13,609 bases of DNA from JABDDM01 sp038240295 (GCA_038240295.1 JBBSDW010000093.1:1-13609); one strand, 5' to 3'; counted from the stretch's first letter, positions 1-6,950 are shown. Notes: generated by a model not told the origin, from the sequence alone. Made by a program: numbers and translations.

Positions 1-312
1 CATTCCATTTGATCCTTCACTCCGCATTCATCGCCGGAGCGATGAATGCTTCGTTCAGGATGACATGCGTTTAGTGTGTCGCCCACAGCGAGAAAGTTTT
101 TGGACCATGTCATCCAGAACGAGCTTTAGCTCAGTGAAGGATCTCATGGAATGTTGGGGCGGTAACGCCCAGATGTGTGAAGGGAATTGGAATGTGCTCG
201 TAGCGAGCATTCCATTAGATCCTTCACTCCGCATTCATCGCCGGAGCGATGAATGCTTCGTTCAGGATAACACGCTTAGAGAGTGTTGTTCTGGCCAGAA
301 AGTTTTAAGATA
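1..312. repeat. Composite intergenic repeat, locus 1 (upstream of rpoC)
   Basis: Three copies of one unit lie here: direct at 1-66, inverted at 107-153 and direct at 208-273. The units share an ATTCCAT..GATCCTTCA end and a CAGGATgACA end. Each direct copy has a perfect 11-bp hairpin with a CGGA loop in its middle (arms 24-34/39-49 and 231-241/246-256). The inverted copy keeps the unit ends but has a different centre (GAGCTTTAGCTC, 121-132). About 35 bp after each direct copy is also related (agtgt..gcgagaaagttt at 74-100; gagagtgttg..agaaagtttt at 280-305). The spacer holds a small hairpin with a GTAA loop (157-170) and another with arms 195-200/204-209. The same arrangement recurs at 6652-6950. 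The left boundary may lie outside the window. A short plus-strand ORF over this region has no protein-like character. No promoter or terminator could be assigned confidently. Confidence 0.85.
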
Positions 313-340
313 TAGGATTTTTTGTTTCTTTAGATAAACT

Positions 341-3300
341 ATGGCTTACATTCTTCCACAAGAGGCGCCGTTGAGAAATTTTCAGACCATCTCTGTTGGA
401 CTTGCCAGCTCGGAGTCGATCCTTGCTCGCAGTCACGGTGAGGTCACGAAGCCGGAGACGATCAATTATCGCTCATATCGTCCGGAGAAGGACGGTCTGT
501 TCTGCGAAAAGATCTTTGGCCCGACACGCGATTGGGAGTGTTACTGCGGTAAGTACAAGCGCATTCGCTATAAAGGCATTATCTGCGATCGTTGCGGTGT
601 CGAGGTAACGACGAAATCCGTTCGTCGCGAACGCTCTGGCCACATCTCGCTCGCGGTGCCGGTCGTACACATTTGGTACTTCCGCTCCTTGCCGAACAAG
701 ATCGGTCATATCCTCGGCATCCCCACGAAGGATCTCGAGAAGATCGTTTATTATGAATCGTATGCGGTCGTCAACGCTGGTCCGACAGGACTTCCGATCA
801 AGCATCTTCTGACCGAGGAAGAATATTTCCGTATTCTCGATTCACTTCCGGCCGGCAATCAGGATCTTCACCATGACGATCCGAACAAGTTTATCGCTTC
901 CATTGGTGGCGATGCTGTAAAGGAATTGCTTCGTCGTACCGACATCGAAGCTCTTTCGGTCGATCTGCGCCGTGCGGCTCGCGAAGAGACTTCGCAGTTG
1001 AAGCGTCAGGAAGCGCTCAAGCGTCTTCGTACGGTTGAGGCGTTTCGCGAAGAAGAGGGCAAGCCGGCGAACAAGCCCGAGTGGATGGTGCTTGACGTAG
1101 TGCCGATCATTCCGCCGGAACTTCGTCCGCTTGTGCCCCTGGAAGGCGGACGCTTCGCAACATCCGATCTTAACGATCTTTATCGCCGCGTGATCATCCG
1201 TAACAATCGCCTCAAGCGATTGATGGATATCAAGGCCCCTGAGGTCATTCTGCGCAACGAGAAGCGCATGCTTCAGGAATCGGTCGATTCACTTTTCGAC
1301 AATTCCCGCCGCGTGGCTGCTGTTCGTTCCGATAACTCTCGCGCACTCAAGTCGCTCTCCGATACCCTCAAGGGTAAGCAGGGCCGCTTCCGTCAGAATT
1401 TGCTCGGAAAGCGCGTTGACTATTCGGGTCGTTCCGTTATCGTTGTCGGACCAGAACTGAAATTGCACGAGTGCGGTCTGCCGAAGGAAATGGCAGTCGA
1501 ACTCTTCAAGCCGTTCATCATTCGCAAGCTCATTGAGCGCGGGATCGTGAAGACGGTCAAGTCGGCAAAGAAGATCGTCGAGCGCAAGACCACCGAGGTA
1601 TGGGACATTCTCGAATCCATCATCGATGGACATCCGATCATGCTCAACCGCGCACCAACGCTGCACAGACTTGGCATCCAGGCTTTCCAGCCTCGCCTAG
1701 TCGAAGGCCGCGCATTGCAGATCCATCCGCTCGTTTGTACGGCATTCAATGCCGATTTCGATGGCGATCAGATGGCTGTGCACGTCCCGCTTTCCTATGA
1801 AGCACAGCTCGAGTGCGCGATCCTCATGCTTTCGAGCCACAACATCATCTCGCCGCAGAATGGTGAGCCGATTGCTGTGCCTTCGCAGGACATGGTTCTT
1901 GGCGCCTACTATCTCACAAAGCACCGTAAGGGTGTGATGGGTGAGGGTAAGCTTTTCCACGGACCGAAAGAAGTCATCATTGCCTACAACCTGAAGCGCC
2001 TCGATCTTCATGCGAAGATCAAAGTGCGCATCAAAGGCAAGATGATCGAGACAACGACCGGTCGAGTGATCTTCAACGAGATCGTACCGGAAGAACTCGG
2101 TTATCTCAATGAACTCTTGACGAAGAAGCGTCTTCGCCAGATCATTGCAATGACCTTCCGTGCCGTTGGAAATCTCAAGACCGTCGAATTCCTTGACAAG
2201 CTCAAAGAACTCGGTTTCGGGTTTGCAACGAAGGGTGGACTCTCGGTATCGCTCTATGATATCGTCGTTCCGAAAGAGAAGGACGAGATCATCGCGAAAG
2301 CGCAGAAGCAGGTCGATGACGTTCAGGATAAATACCTCAACGGATTCATCACCACTGGCGAGCGCTACAATAAGGTTATCGATATCTGGACACGTGCGAC
2401 GAACCGCACTGCGGACAAGCTCTTTGACGCACTCGCGCATGATCGCGATGGCTTCAACCCACTTTATATGATGGTCGACTCTGGTGCTCGCGGATCGAAA
2501 GAACAGGTCCGTCAGCTCGCCGGTATGCGCGGTCTTATGGCCAAGCCGCAGAAGTCGCTTTCGGGTCAGACGGGTGAGCTTATCGAGAATCCAATTATCT
2601 CGAACTTCCACGAAGGTCTGTCGATCCTTGAATACTTCATCTCGACACACGGTGCTCGTAAGGGTCTCGCCGATACCGCTCTTAAGACGGCTGACGCAGG
2701 ATATCTCACGCGCCGATTGATCGACGCAGCGCAGGACGCGATCATCGCACTGAATGATTGCGGCACGATCCGTGGATTGCCGACAAGCGCACTCAAAGAA
2801 GGCGAAGATATCAAGGAGCCACTCAGCGAGCGTTTGCTTGGTCGCGTAAGCCTTGAGGATGTGTACGATCCGCTCTCGCAGGAGATCCTCGTATCGGCCG
2901 GCGAACAGATCGACGAAGAAGCTGCAGCCCGCATCGCTTCGACTTCGATCGAAACCGTCACGATCCGATCGGTACTCACATGCGAAGCACGCCGCGGCGT
3001 TTGCGCACTTTGTTACGGACGTAACCTTACGACACACAAGCTCATCGAGCTTGGCGAAGCCGTCGGTATCGTTGCAGCACAGTCGATCGGTGAGCCTGGT
3101 ACGCAGCTTACGCTTCGTACATTCCACACCGGTGGTACGGCATCGCTTATCGCGCAGCAGTCGCAGGTGACTTCGAAGTTCGACGGTACGATCCAGTACG
3201 AGGGCATGAAGGTCATCAAGAATCCGAGCGATGAAATGGTGGTCATGAGCCGCTCGGGCGTTGTCAATATTCTTGATGCCGACAACCGTGTTATCGCAAA

Positions 3301-4609
3301 GCTCGACGTGAGCTATGGCTCGCAGATCTACGTAACCGATGCACAGGTGATCAAGAAGGGCGAACTGCTTTACGAGCAGGATCCATACAACGCCGTCATC
3401 ATTTCGGAACATGCGGGTACGACGCGCTTCAAAGAATTCATCGAGAACGTGACCTTCCGTCACGAGGCCGATGAACTCACGGGCAATATCGTAACCCGTA
3501 CCATCGACTCACGCGACCGTTCAAAGTCGCCAACGATCGACATCGCAGGCGACAATGGCACCACGATCATCAATTATATCATTCCTTCGAATGCAGTAAT
3601 GCAGGTCGAAAATGGTCAGGAGATCAAGGCCGGTACCGTGCTTGTAAAGATCGCGAGAGATTTCTCGAAGACGCGTGATATCACAGGCGGTCTGCCGCGA
3701 GTCACCGAGCTCTTCGAAGCTCGCTCGCCATCGGATCCTGCAACGGTTTCGGAAGTCGACGGAACAGTCCACTTCGAAAAGCCGCGCCGTGGTTCACGCG
3801 TTGTCGTTGTAACCTCGCACGATCGCACCGATCGCCGCGAATACACGATCCCGTTCGGTAAGCACATTCTTGTTCAGGAAGGCGATGTCGTCCGTTCGGG
3901 CGAACGTCTTTCGGATGGTGCGATCGATCCGCACGATATTCTTGCCATCAAGGGTGTCGCCGAGGTACAGCAGTATCTCGTCAATGAGATCCAGGAAGTT
4001 TATCGTATGCAGGGTGTGAAGATCTCCGATAAGCACATCGAAGTTATCGTGCGTCAGATGCTCGGCAAAGTTCGCATTACCTCTTCGGGTGATTCGCTTA
4101 TGCTTGAGAACGACGAGATCGATAAATCGAAGGTAGCAGCCGAGAACGACATTCTTATGAGCTCTGTGATCATCACCAAGCGTGGCGATTCGAAGTTCAA
4201 GATCATGCAAATGGTCGATAAGAAGAAGTTCAAGGAGACCGCAAGCGATCTGAAAAAGAAGGATAAGATCGCACCCGAATCGCGTCCTGCGGAGCCCATC
4301 ATGAGCGAGCCCGTATTGCTCGGGATCACTCAGGCTGCGTTGCAGACCGAGAGCTTCATTTCTGCTGCGTCGTTCCAGGAGACGACAAAGGTACTTACGG
4401 ACGCTGCGATCCAGGCAAAGGTCGACGACCTGCTCGGACTCAAGGAGAACGTCATCGTAGGTCACCTTATTCCGGCCGGAACCGGTCTGCCGAAATTCCG
4501 CGATCTCATCGTAATGCCAAAGAGCGAAGAAGAGCGCGAGAAAGTCGAACAGATCGAAGCCAAAAAGGTCGAGAGAACCGTTCGCCGCACCGAGCGCATG
4601 GTGGCGTAA
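341..4609 (+). CDS. rpoC: DNA-directed RNA polymerase subunit beta'
   Basis: This is the largest catalytic subunit of RNA polymerase; it forms the active centre with beta (RpoB) and acts in the cytoplasm. At 1422 residues it is full length. The N-terminal zinc site is CxC...CxxC at C67, C69, C82 and C85. The catalytic Mg motif NADFDGDQ is at 470-477, with D472, D474 and D476 as metal ligands. The second zinc site is C807, C881, C888 and C891. The trigger-loop region TLRTFHTGG (924-932) contains the usual histidine, H929. The ATG at 341 gives the family N-terminus but has no visible Shine-Dalgarno sequence; the leader just before it is T-rich. rpoB normally lies directly upstream, but here at least 340 bp of repeat-bearing sequence precedes the gene and no RpoB C-terminus is in the window. 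The gene is followed by a strong hairpin. Confidence 0.99.
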   Translation: MAYILPQEAPLRNFQTISVGLASSESILARSHGEVTKPETINYRSYRPEKDGLFCEKIFGPTRDWECYCGKYKRIRYKGIICDRCGVEVTTKSVRRERSGHISLAVPVVHIWYFRSLPNKIGHILGIPTKDLEKIVYYESYAVVNAGPTGLPIKHLLTEEEYFRILDSLPAGNQDLHHDDPNKFIASIGGDAVKELLRRTDIEALSVDLRRAAREETSQLKRQEALKRLRTVEAFREEEGKPANKPEWMVLDVVPIIPPELRPLVPLEGGRFATSDLNDLYRRVIIRNNRLKRLMDIKAPEVILRNEKRMLQESVDSLFDNSRRVAAVRSDNSRALKSLSDTLKGKQGRFRQNLLGKRVDYSGRSVIVVGPELKLHECGLPKEMAVELFKPFIIRKLIERGIVKTVKSAKKIVERKTTEVWDILESIIDGHPIMLNRAPTLHRLGIQAFQPRLVEGRALQIHPLVCTAFNADFDGDQMAVHVPLSYEAQLECAILMLSSHNIISPQNGEPIAVPSQDMVLGAYYLTKHRKGVMGEGKLFHGPKEVIIAYNLKRLDLHAKIKVRIKGKMIETTTGRVIFNEIVPEELGYLNELLTKKRLRQIIAMTFRAVGNLKTVEFLDKLKELGFGFATKGGLSVSLYDIVVPKEKDEIIAKAQKQVDDVQDKYLNGFITTGERYNKVIDIWTRATNRTADKLFDALAHDRDGFNPLYMMVDSGARGSKEQVRQLAGMRGLMAKPQKSLSGQTGELIENPIISNFHEGLSILEYFISTHGARKGLADTALKTADAGYLTRRLIDAAQDAIIALNDCGTIRGLPTSALKEGEDIKEPLSERLLGRVSLEDVYDPLSQEILVSAGEQIDEEAAARIASTSIETVTIRSVLTCEARRGVCALCYGRNLTTHKLIELGEAVGIVAAQSIGEPGTQLTLRTFHTGGTASLIAQQSQVTSKFDGTIQYEGMKVIKNPSDEMVVMSRSGVVNILDADNRVIAKLDVSYGSQIYVTDAQVIKKGELLYEQDPYNAVIISEHAGTTRFKEFIENVTFRHEADELTGNIVTRTIDSRDRSKSPTIDIAGDNGTTIINYIIPSNAVMQVENGQEIKAGTVLVKIARDFSKTRDITGGLPRVTELFEARSPSDPATVSEVDGTVHFEKPRRGSRVVVVTSHDRTDRREYTIPFGKHILVQEGDVVRSGERLSDGAIDPHDILAIKGVAEVQQYLVNEIQEVYRMQGVKISDKHIEVIVRQMLGKVRITSSGDSLMLENDEIDKSKVAAENDILMSSVIITKRGDSKFKIMQMVDKKKFKETASDLKKKDKIAPESRPAEPIMSEPVLLGITQAALQTESFISAASFQETTKVLTDAAIQAKVDDLLGLKENVIVGHLIPAGTGLPKFRDLIVMPKSEEEREKVEQIEAKKVERTVRRTERMVA

Positions 4610-4633
4610 GGCATTCAAAGTACACAAACTAAG

Positions 4634-4668
4634 AACCCCGGCTCAATGCGAGCCGGGGTTCATAGTTT
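4634..4668 (+). terminator. Terminator-like hairpin after rpoC
   Basis: An 11-bp perfect stem (AACCCCGGCTC at 4634-4644 with GAGCCGGGGTT at 4650-4660) has a 5-nt loop, starts 25 nt after the rpoC stop, and is followed by a short T-containing tail (catagttt). The stem is strong and the U-tract weak, so it ends the rpoC transcript either as an imperfect intrinsic terminator or as a 3'-end stabilising hairpin. Confidence 0.8.
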
Positions 4669-4750
4669 AATGGAGGGCGAAGCGGCAGGACGTACGACTC
4701 CAAAGTCTTGACGATCTCTGTGCTTGAGACCACCCACATCATAGGCACCG

Positions 4751-4758
4751 TGTCTTTG
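4751..4758 (+). promoter_or_regulatory. Possible FCB-type -7 box for the secreted protein gene
   Basis: TGTCTTTG differs from the Bacteroidetes-type -7 consensus TAnnTTTG at one fixed position and lies about 30 nt before the ATG at 4790. No -33 TTTG box is found at the expected spacing; the nearest TTG (4724-4726) is about 24 nt away. This is a weak call resting on one partial motif and the position. Confidence 0.25.
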
Positions 4759-4789
4759 CTGCGTTGCATTCATTCTACCGTTATTCATC

Positions 4790-5782
4790 ATGAAATATCT
4801 CATCGTTGCGTTCGCAATCGCGTTCCTGGGCACGGTCGCACTTCCGAGTGCCTTTGCACAGAATCGCACCGTCGGTGCACAGTCCATCTTGCTAGACGAC
4901 GGAGCGGGTCATACCTTTAGGATCACGGCACCTGCTGGGCTTAACGGCGGCAACAGCCCGATGAGCTACAGTTTTCCGATCACCCCGACTGGCGCTGCGT
5001 CAGGCTTTGTGACTGCCGGAACGCTCGGCGGACAGACGCTTTTCTGGAATTCAGCGGCAGGGCACCTCGATTGGGAGCCATCGAGCGTCATCATGAATAA
5101 CACAAATGGCAACGGCACGAACGTAACGATCTCTGCGCCGCTCATCGTATCGAACACGATCAACAGTACAGGCGGGATCACAGGAGCATCGTTCACAGGC
5201 GATGGATCTGCCCTGACGAATCTCGCTGGCGCCAACATCAGCGCAGGCACGATAACGAATACCCAGATCAATGCGACGGCGGGGATAGTCGCTTCGAAGC
5301 TGAATGATGGTGGCGCGACAGCAGGCAGGGTACTTACGGCAGTCGGCGGCGGTGCACCGACCTGGCAAGCGCCAATGGGCGCACCAGTCGGCTATTTCAA
5401 TGCTTACACCACCTTTGTTCCGGCCACCGTTCCAATTGGTGGAACAGTGCCGACTACAACACTCGCGGCTAATGCCGGATTTACTGGGGACATTGATGGC
5501 GGCTTCACAGTCATTTCGACGGGCGTCTACAAAGTTGACTTTGCGGTGGCGCATAACGAGCCGGGTGCGTTCGCGCTAACAGTCAATGGCATTGTCGCCC
5601 CCTACTCGCAGTTTGGCTGCGCAACCGGTACAACGATCATCAACGGAAGTGCTATTTTGACGTTGGCTACAGGCGACGTAGTCCGCCTCGTCAATTCGCC
5701 TAATTCAGTTACTGCCATGACGTTGTCACCGGTCGTTCCGAACACAGTAGTCGCATCGCTGATCGCAGTGCGCCTTCAATAA
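4790..5782 (+). CDS. Secreted protein, stalk plus C1q/BclA-like C-terminal domain
   Basis: The product is 330 residues. Residues 1-23 form a clear signal peptide: MKY, a hydrophobic core, then SAFA before Q24. The middle (about 24-197) is rich in Gly, Thr, Asn and Ala, with the motif FTGDGSALTNL around 135-145, a pattern common in phage tail-fibre and adhesin stalks. The C-terminal part (about 198-330) reads like a TNF/C1q-type jelly roll of the kind found at the end of BclA: a GYFNAYTTF opening, TVISTGVYKVDF, LTVNGIVAP, GSAILTLATGDVVRLV, and a closing VASLIAVRL strand. That fold normally trimerises, so a trimeric fibre on the cell surface or outside the cell is inferred. No T9SS sorting tail is seen. 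There is no Shine-Dalgarno sequence at the ATG. The signal peptide is certain; the C-terminal fold is judged from pattern alone. Confidence 0.85.
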   Translation: MKYLIVAFAIAFLGTVALPSAFAQNRTVGAQSILLDDGAGHTFRITAPAGLNGGNSPMSYSFPITPTGAASGFVTAGTLGGQTLFWNSAAGHLDWEPSSVIMNNTNGNGTNVTISAPLIVSNTINSTGGITGASFTGDGSALTNLAGANISAGTITNTQINATAGIVASKLNDGGATAGRVLTAVGGGAPTWQAPMGAPVGYFNAYTTFVPATVPIGGTVPTTTLAANAGFTGDIDGGFTVISTGVYKVDFAVAHNEPGAFALTVNGIVAPYSQFGCATGTTIINGSAILTLATGDVVRLVNSPNSVTAMTLSPVVPNTVVASLIAVRLQ

Positions 5783-5790
5783 CCCTCTTC

Positions 5791-5811
5791 GTAGGGCGAG
5801 CTTCAGCTCGT
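5791..5811. repeat. Palindromic hairpin, likely dispersed intergenic repeat
   Basis: CGAGCTTCAGCTCG at 5797-5810 is a perfect inverted repeat (5-bp arms with a TTCA loop) about 15 nt after the preceding stop codon. It has no T-run, so it is not a canonical terminator. The inverted copy in the composite repeat carries nearly the same 13-mer (CGAGCTTTAGCTC, 120-132), which suggests a shared repeat family. The downstream stretch to about 5865 contains another small hairpin (AAAGC 5844-5848 with GCTTT 5853-5857) and no gene. Confidence 0.5.
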
Positions 5812-5874
5812 GATCCGCTTTCAACGGCGCAGTCCGCCTAACTAAAGCAGTCAGCTTTCCCAGACGGGACGAAA

Positions 5875-5905
5875 GTTGGGTTCTCCCGCGATTTTTGTAT
5901 GTTTG
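5875..5905 (+). promoter_or_regulatory. Near-consensus FCB-type promoter
   Basis: A -33 box GTTG (5875-5878) and a -7 box TATGTTTG (5898-5905) are separated by exactly 19 nt. The Bacteroidetes-type consensus is TTTG-N19-TAnnTTTG, so only the first base of the -33 box deviates. Transcription would start near 5910, giving a leader of about 70 nt before the ATG at 5980. This is the best promoter match in the window. Confidence 0.65.
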
Positions 5906-5919
5906 CGGATTCAGTAGGC

Positions 5920-5951
5920 ATGCTATTCCCAACGGAAGTTTGGCCAAGCAT
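5920..5951 (+). promoter_or_regulatory. Foldable leader of the small membrane protein gene
   Basis: Within the predicted leader an outer stem ATGCT (5920-5924) / AGCAT (5947-5951) encloses an internal loop and an inner stem CCAAC (5929-5933) / GTTTGG (5938-5943, one bulged T). The inner stem is capped by GGAA, a GNRA tetraloop. The hairpin ends 28 nt before the start codon. It could be a regulatory RNA element or a remnant of a repeat. Only one copy is present in the window, so covariation cannot be judged. Confidence 0.35.
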
Positions 5952-5979
5952 CAGAACGCGAAAAGGATGAATACTAATA

Positions 5980-6291
5980 ATGGAATGGTGGGAAGCTGTG
6001 AAGGAATGGTTTTTAAGTCTCGGAGGAAAATACAATGTCAATCCTTACATCTGTGGGGGCATCTATATAGGTGCCGTTCCCTTTTTCCTTCTTTCCCTAT
6101 ACCTGACCATAAAAAATAAGAAAGAGAAGAAATCAATCCTTCTCCCTGTTTTATTTACAGGCTTTTTTTTTATATCCGCGTATCTCTATCTCATAATAGT
6201 AGGCAACCATATCCCTCTATGGGTATATGCCGTCATTGGCGTGCTAATTGTGTATGGAGTTTCTTCAACTATTAAAAAAATGAAGAATTAA
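5980..6291 (+). CDS. Small three-helix membrane protein
   Basis: The product is 103 residues with an amphipathic Trp-rich start (MEWWEAVKEW) and three hydrophobic segments, about 22-44, 52-74 and 79-96. The basic loop KNKKEKK (45-51) and basic tail KKMKN predict cytoplasmic loop and C-terminus with a periplasmic N-terminus. No catalytic motif is visible and the function is not recognised; the opening resembles small uncharacterised inner-membrane proteins of FCB bacteria. Codon use is much more AT-rich than in the neighbours, with runs of nine T (6163-6171) and seven A near the end, which suggests acquisition from elsewhere. A purine stretch, AAAAGGA, lies at 5961-5967, about 12 nt before the ATG; it is the only Shine-Dalgarno-like sequence among the genes here. 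A strong promoter match lies upstream. Confidence 0.75.
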   Translation: MEWWEAVKEWFLSLGGKYNVNPYICGGIYIGAVPFFLLSLYLTIKNKKEKKSILLPVLFTGFFFISAYLYLIIVGNHIPLWVYAVIGVLIVYGVSSTIKKMKN

Positions 6292-6321
6292 GCGATCCGT
6301 TGCTGCATTGCTGGTTTTTAC

Positions 6322-6531
6322 GTGTTTACGCTATTGAGTTCTCTCCAAAATTCGGGCGGCAATGCGACGATCGTTGCCAGTCCCTCTGCTCAGGCGGGAG
6401 AAAATTTTACAACAGTGGTTCTGCCAAGTACCCCAGCGAGTGCTACAAGTTTCATTGTCTTTACTGCGACCAGCATCCCTGCCCGCCTATCTGACCACGC
6501 ATTTAGTTTCGTGGTCTACGATCATCCTTAA
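6322..6531 (+). CDS. Orphan short ORF or gene remnant
   Basis: A 69-codon frame opens with GTG, follows the membrane protein gene by 30 nt and ends at a TAA before a good terminator. The translation is rich in Ser, Thr and Ala with alternating hydrophobic residues (TTVVLPSTPASATSFIVF; AFSFVVYDHP), as in a beta-rich piece of a secreted protein. It has no signal peptide, no ribosome-binding site and no recognised domain. The frame is closed upstream by the stop codon of the membrane protein gene, so it cannot extend further. It may be the tail of a lost gene, a small genuine protein co-transcribed with the membrane protein, or chance. A 7-bp inverted repeat lies near its 3' end (6493-6499/6510-6516). 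Confidence 0.3.
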   Translation: MFTLLSSLQNSGGNATIVASPSAQAGENFTTVVLPSTPASATSFIVFTATSIPARLSDHAFSFVVYDHP

Positions 6532-6553
6532 AGCTTAGCACCGACGGGCTTTG

Positions 6554-6582
6554 AAAATGGCAGGATCAGCTGCCGTTTTTTT
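6554..6582 (+). terminator. Intrinsic terminator
   Basis: A stem AAAATGGCAG (6554-6563) / CTGCCGTTTT (6570-6579), with one G-U pair and a 6-nt loop, runs into a seven-T tract (6576-6582). It is a standard rho-independent terminator closing the transcript that starts near 5910 and carries the membrane protein gene and the orphan ORF. The A-rich left arm could also let it work on the minus strand. Confidence 0.85.
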
Positions 6583-6651
6583 ATGCCAGGAATGACAGAG
6601 TCGAGCAAGTCCTACATTACAGTCCGATTTAGATCGTGCGTTGGAGGGAAG

Positions 6652-6950
6652 CATTCCATGTGATTATTCACTCCGCATTCATCGCGGGTGCGATGAATAC
6701 TTCGTGCAGGATGACATGGTGTGAGGCTGTTGTCCTTCGGACAAATTTTTTGCACCCTGTCATCCTGAATGAGCTTTAGCGAAATGAAGGATCTCATGGA
6801 ATATTGGGGCAGTAACGTCCGCTACGAGTCGCGAATAGGATCGTGATGATAGCAAGCATTCCATGAGATCCTTCACTCCGCATTCATCGCGGGTGCGATG
6901 AATACTTCGTGCAGGATGACATGCTTTGAGAGTGTTGACTTGGCGAGAAG
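6652..6950. repeat. Composite intergenic repeat, locus 2 (upstream of mrdA)
   Basis: This is a second copy of the arrangement at 1-312: direct units at 6652-6717 and 6857-6922 around an inverted unit at 6758-6803. The spacing nearly matches locus 1 (the inverted unit starts 106 nt after the first in both; the second direct unit 205 versus 207 nt). The spacers are also related (ttggggcagtaacg here, ttggggcggtaacg at locus 1), so the whole block was copied, not three units independently. The hairpins in the direct units are 9 bp with a GGGT loop (6677-6685/6690-6698; 6882-6890/6895-6903), shorter than at locus 1 because the two outer pairs have changed. The tail gctttgagagtgttg..gcgagaagga (6923-6950) matches the one before rpoC. 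The flanking 6583-6651 holds nothing recognisable. Confidence 0.85.

Noticed and set aside
1..273. CRISPR array or tandem repeat array
   Set aside because: Only three units occur per locus, one of them inverted, spacers are similar between loci, and no cas gene is present.
65..337. A 90-codon plus-strand ORF before rpoC
   Set aside because: It consists almost entirely of the repeat block and has no ribosome site or protein-like pattern.
308..340. FCB or sigma70 promoter directly before rpoC (gatata, T-rich stretch with TTTG)
   Set aside because: No TAnnTTTG box with correct spacing; the sigma70-like pairs match only three of six bases each, too weak to annotate.
1697..3463. A 588-codon open frame on the minus strand inside rpoC
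   Set aside because: It lies opposite a certain gene with full conserved motifs. The translation is Arg/Asp/Cys-rich and has no family character; it is open because rpoC codon use yields few reverse-strand stops.
4660..4887. Minus-strand ORF over the start of the secreted protein gene
   Set aside because: It overlaps the signal peptide coding region, has no start signals and no recognisable composition.
5836..5881. Integron attC site: GCCTAAC (5836-5842) and GTTGGGT (5875-5881) fit the RYYYAAC/GTTRRRY cores
   Set aside because: The 46-nt span is shorter than known attC sites, no paired L boxes are found, the two cores pair only with wobbles, and no second site or integrase is present.
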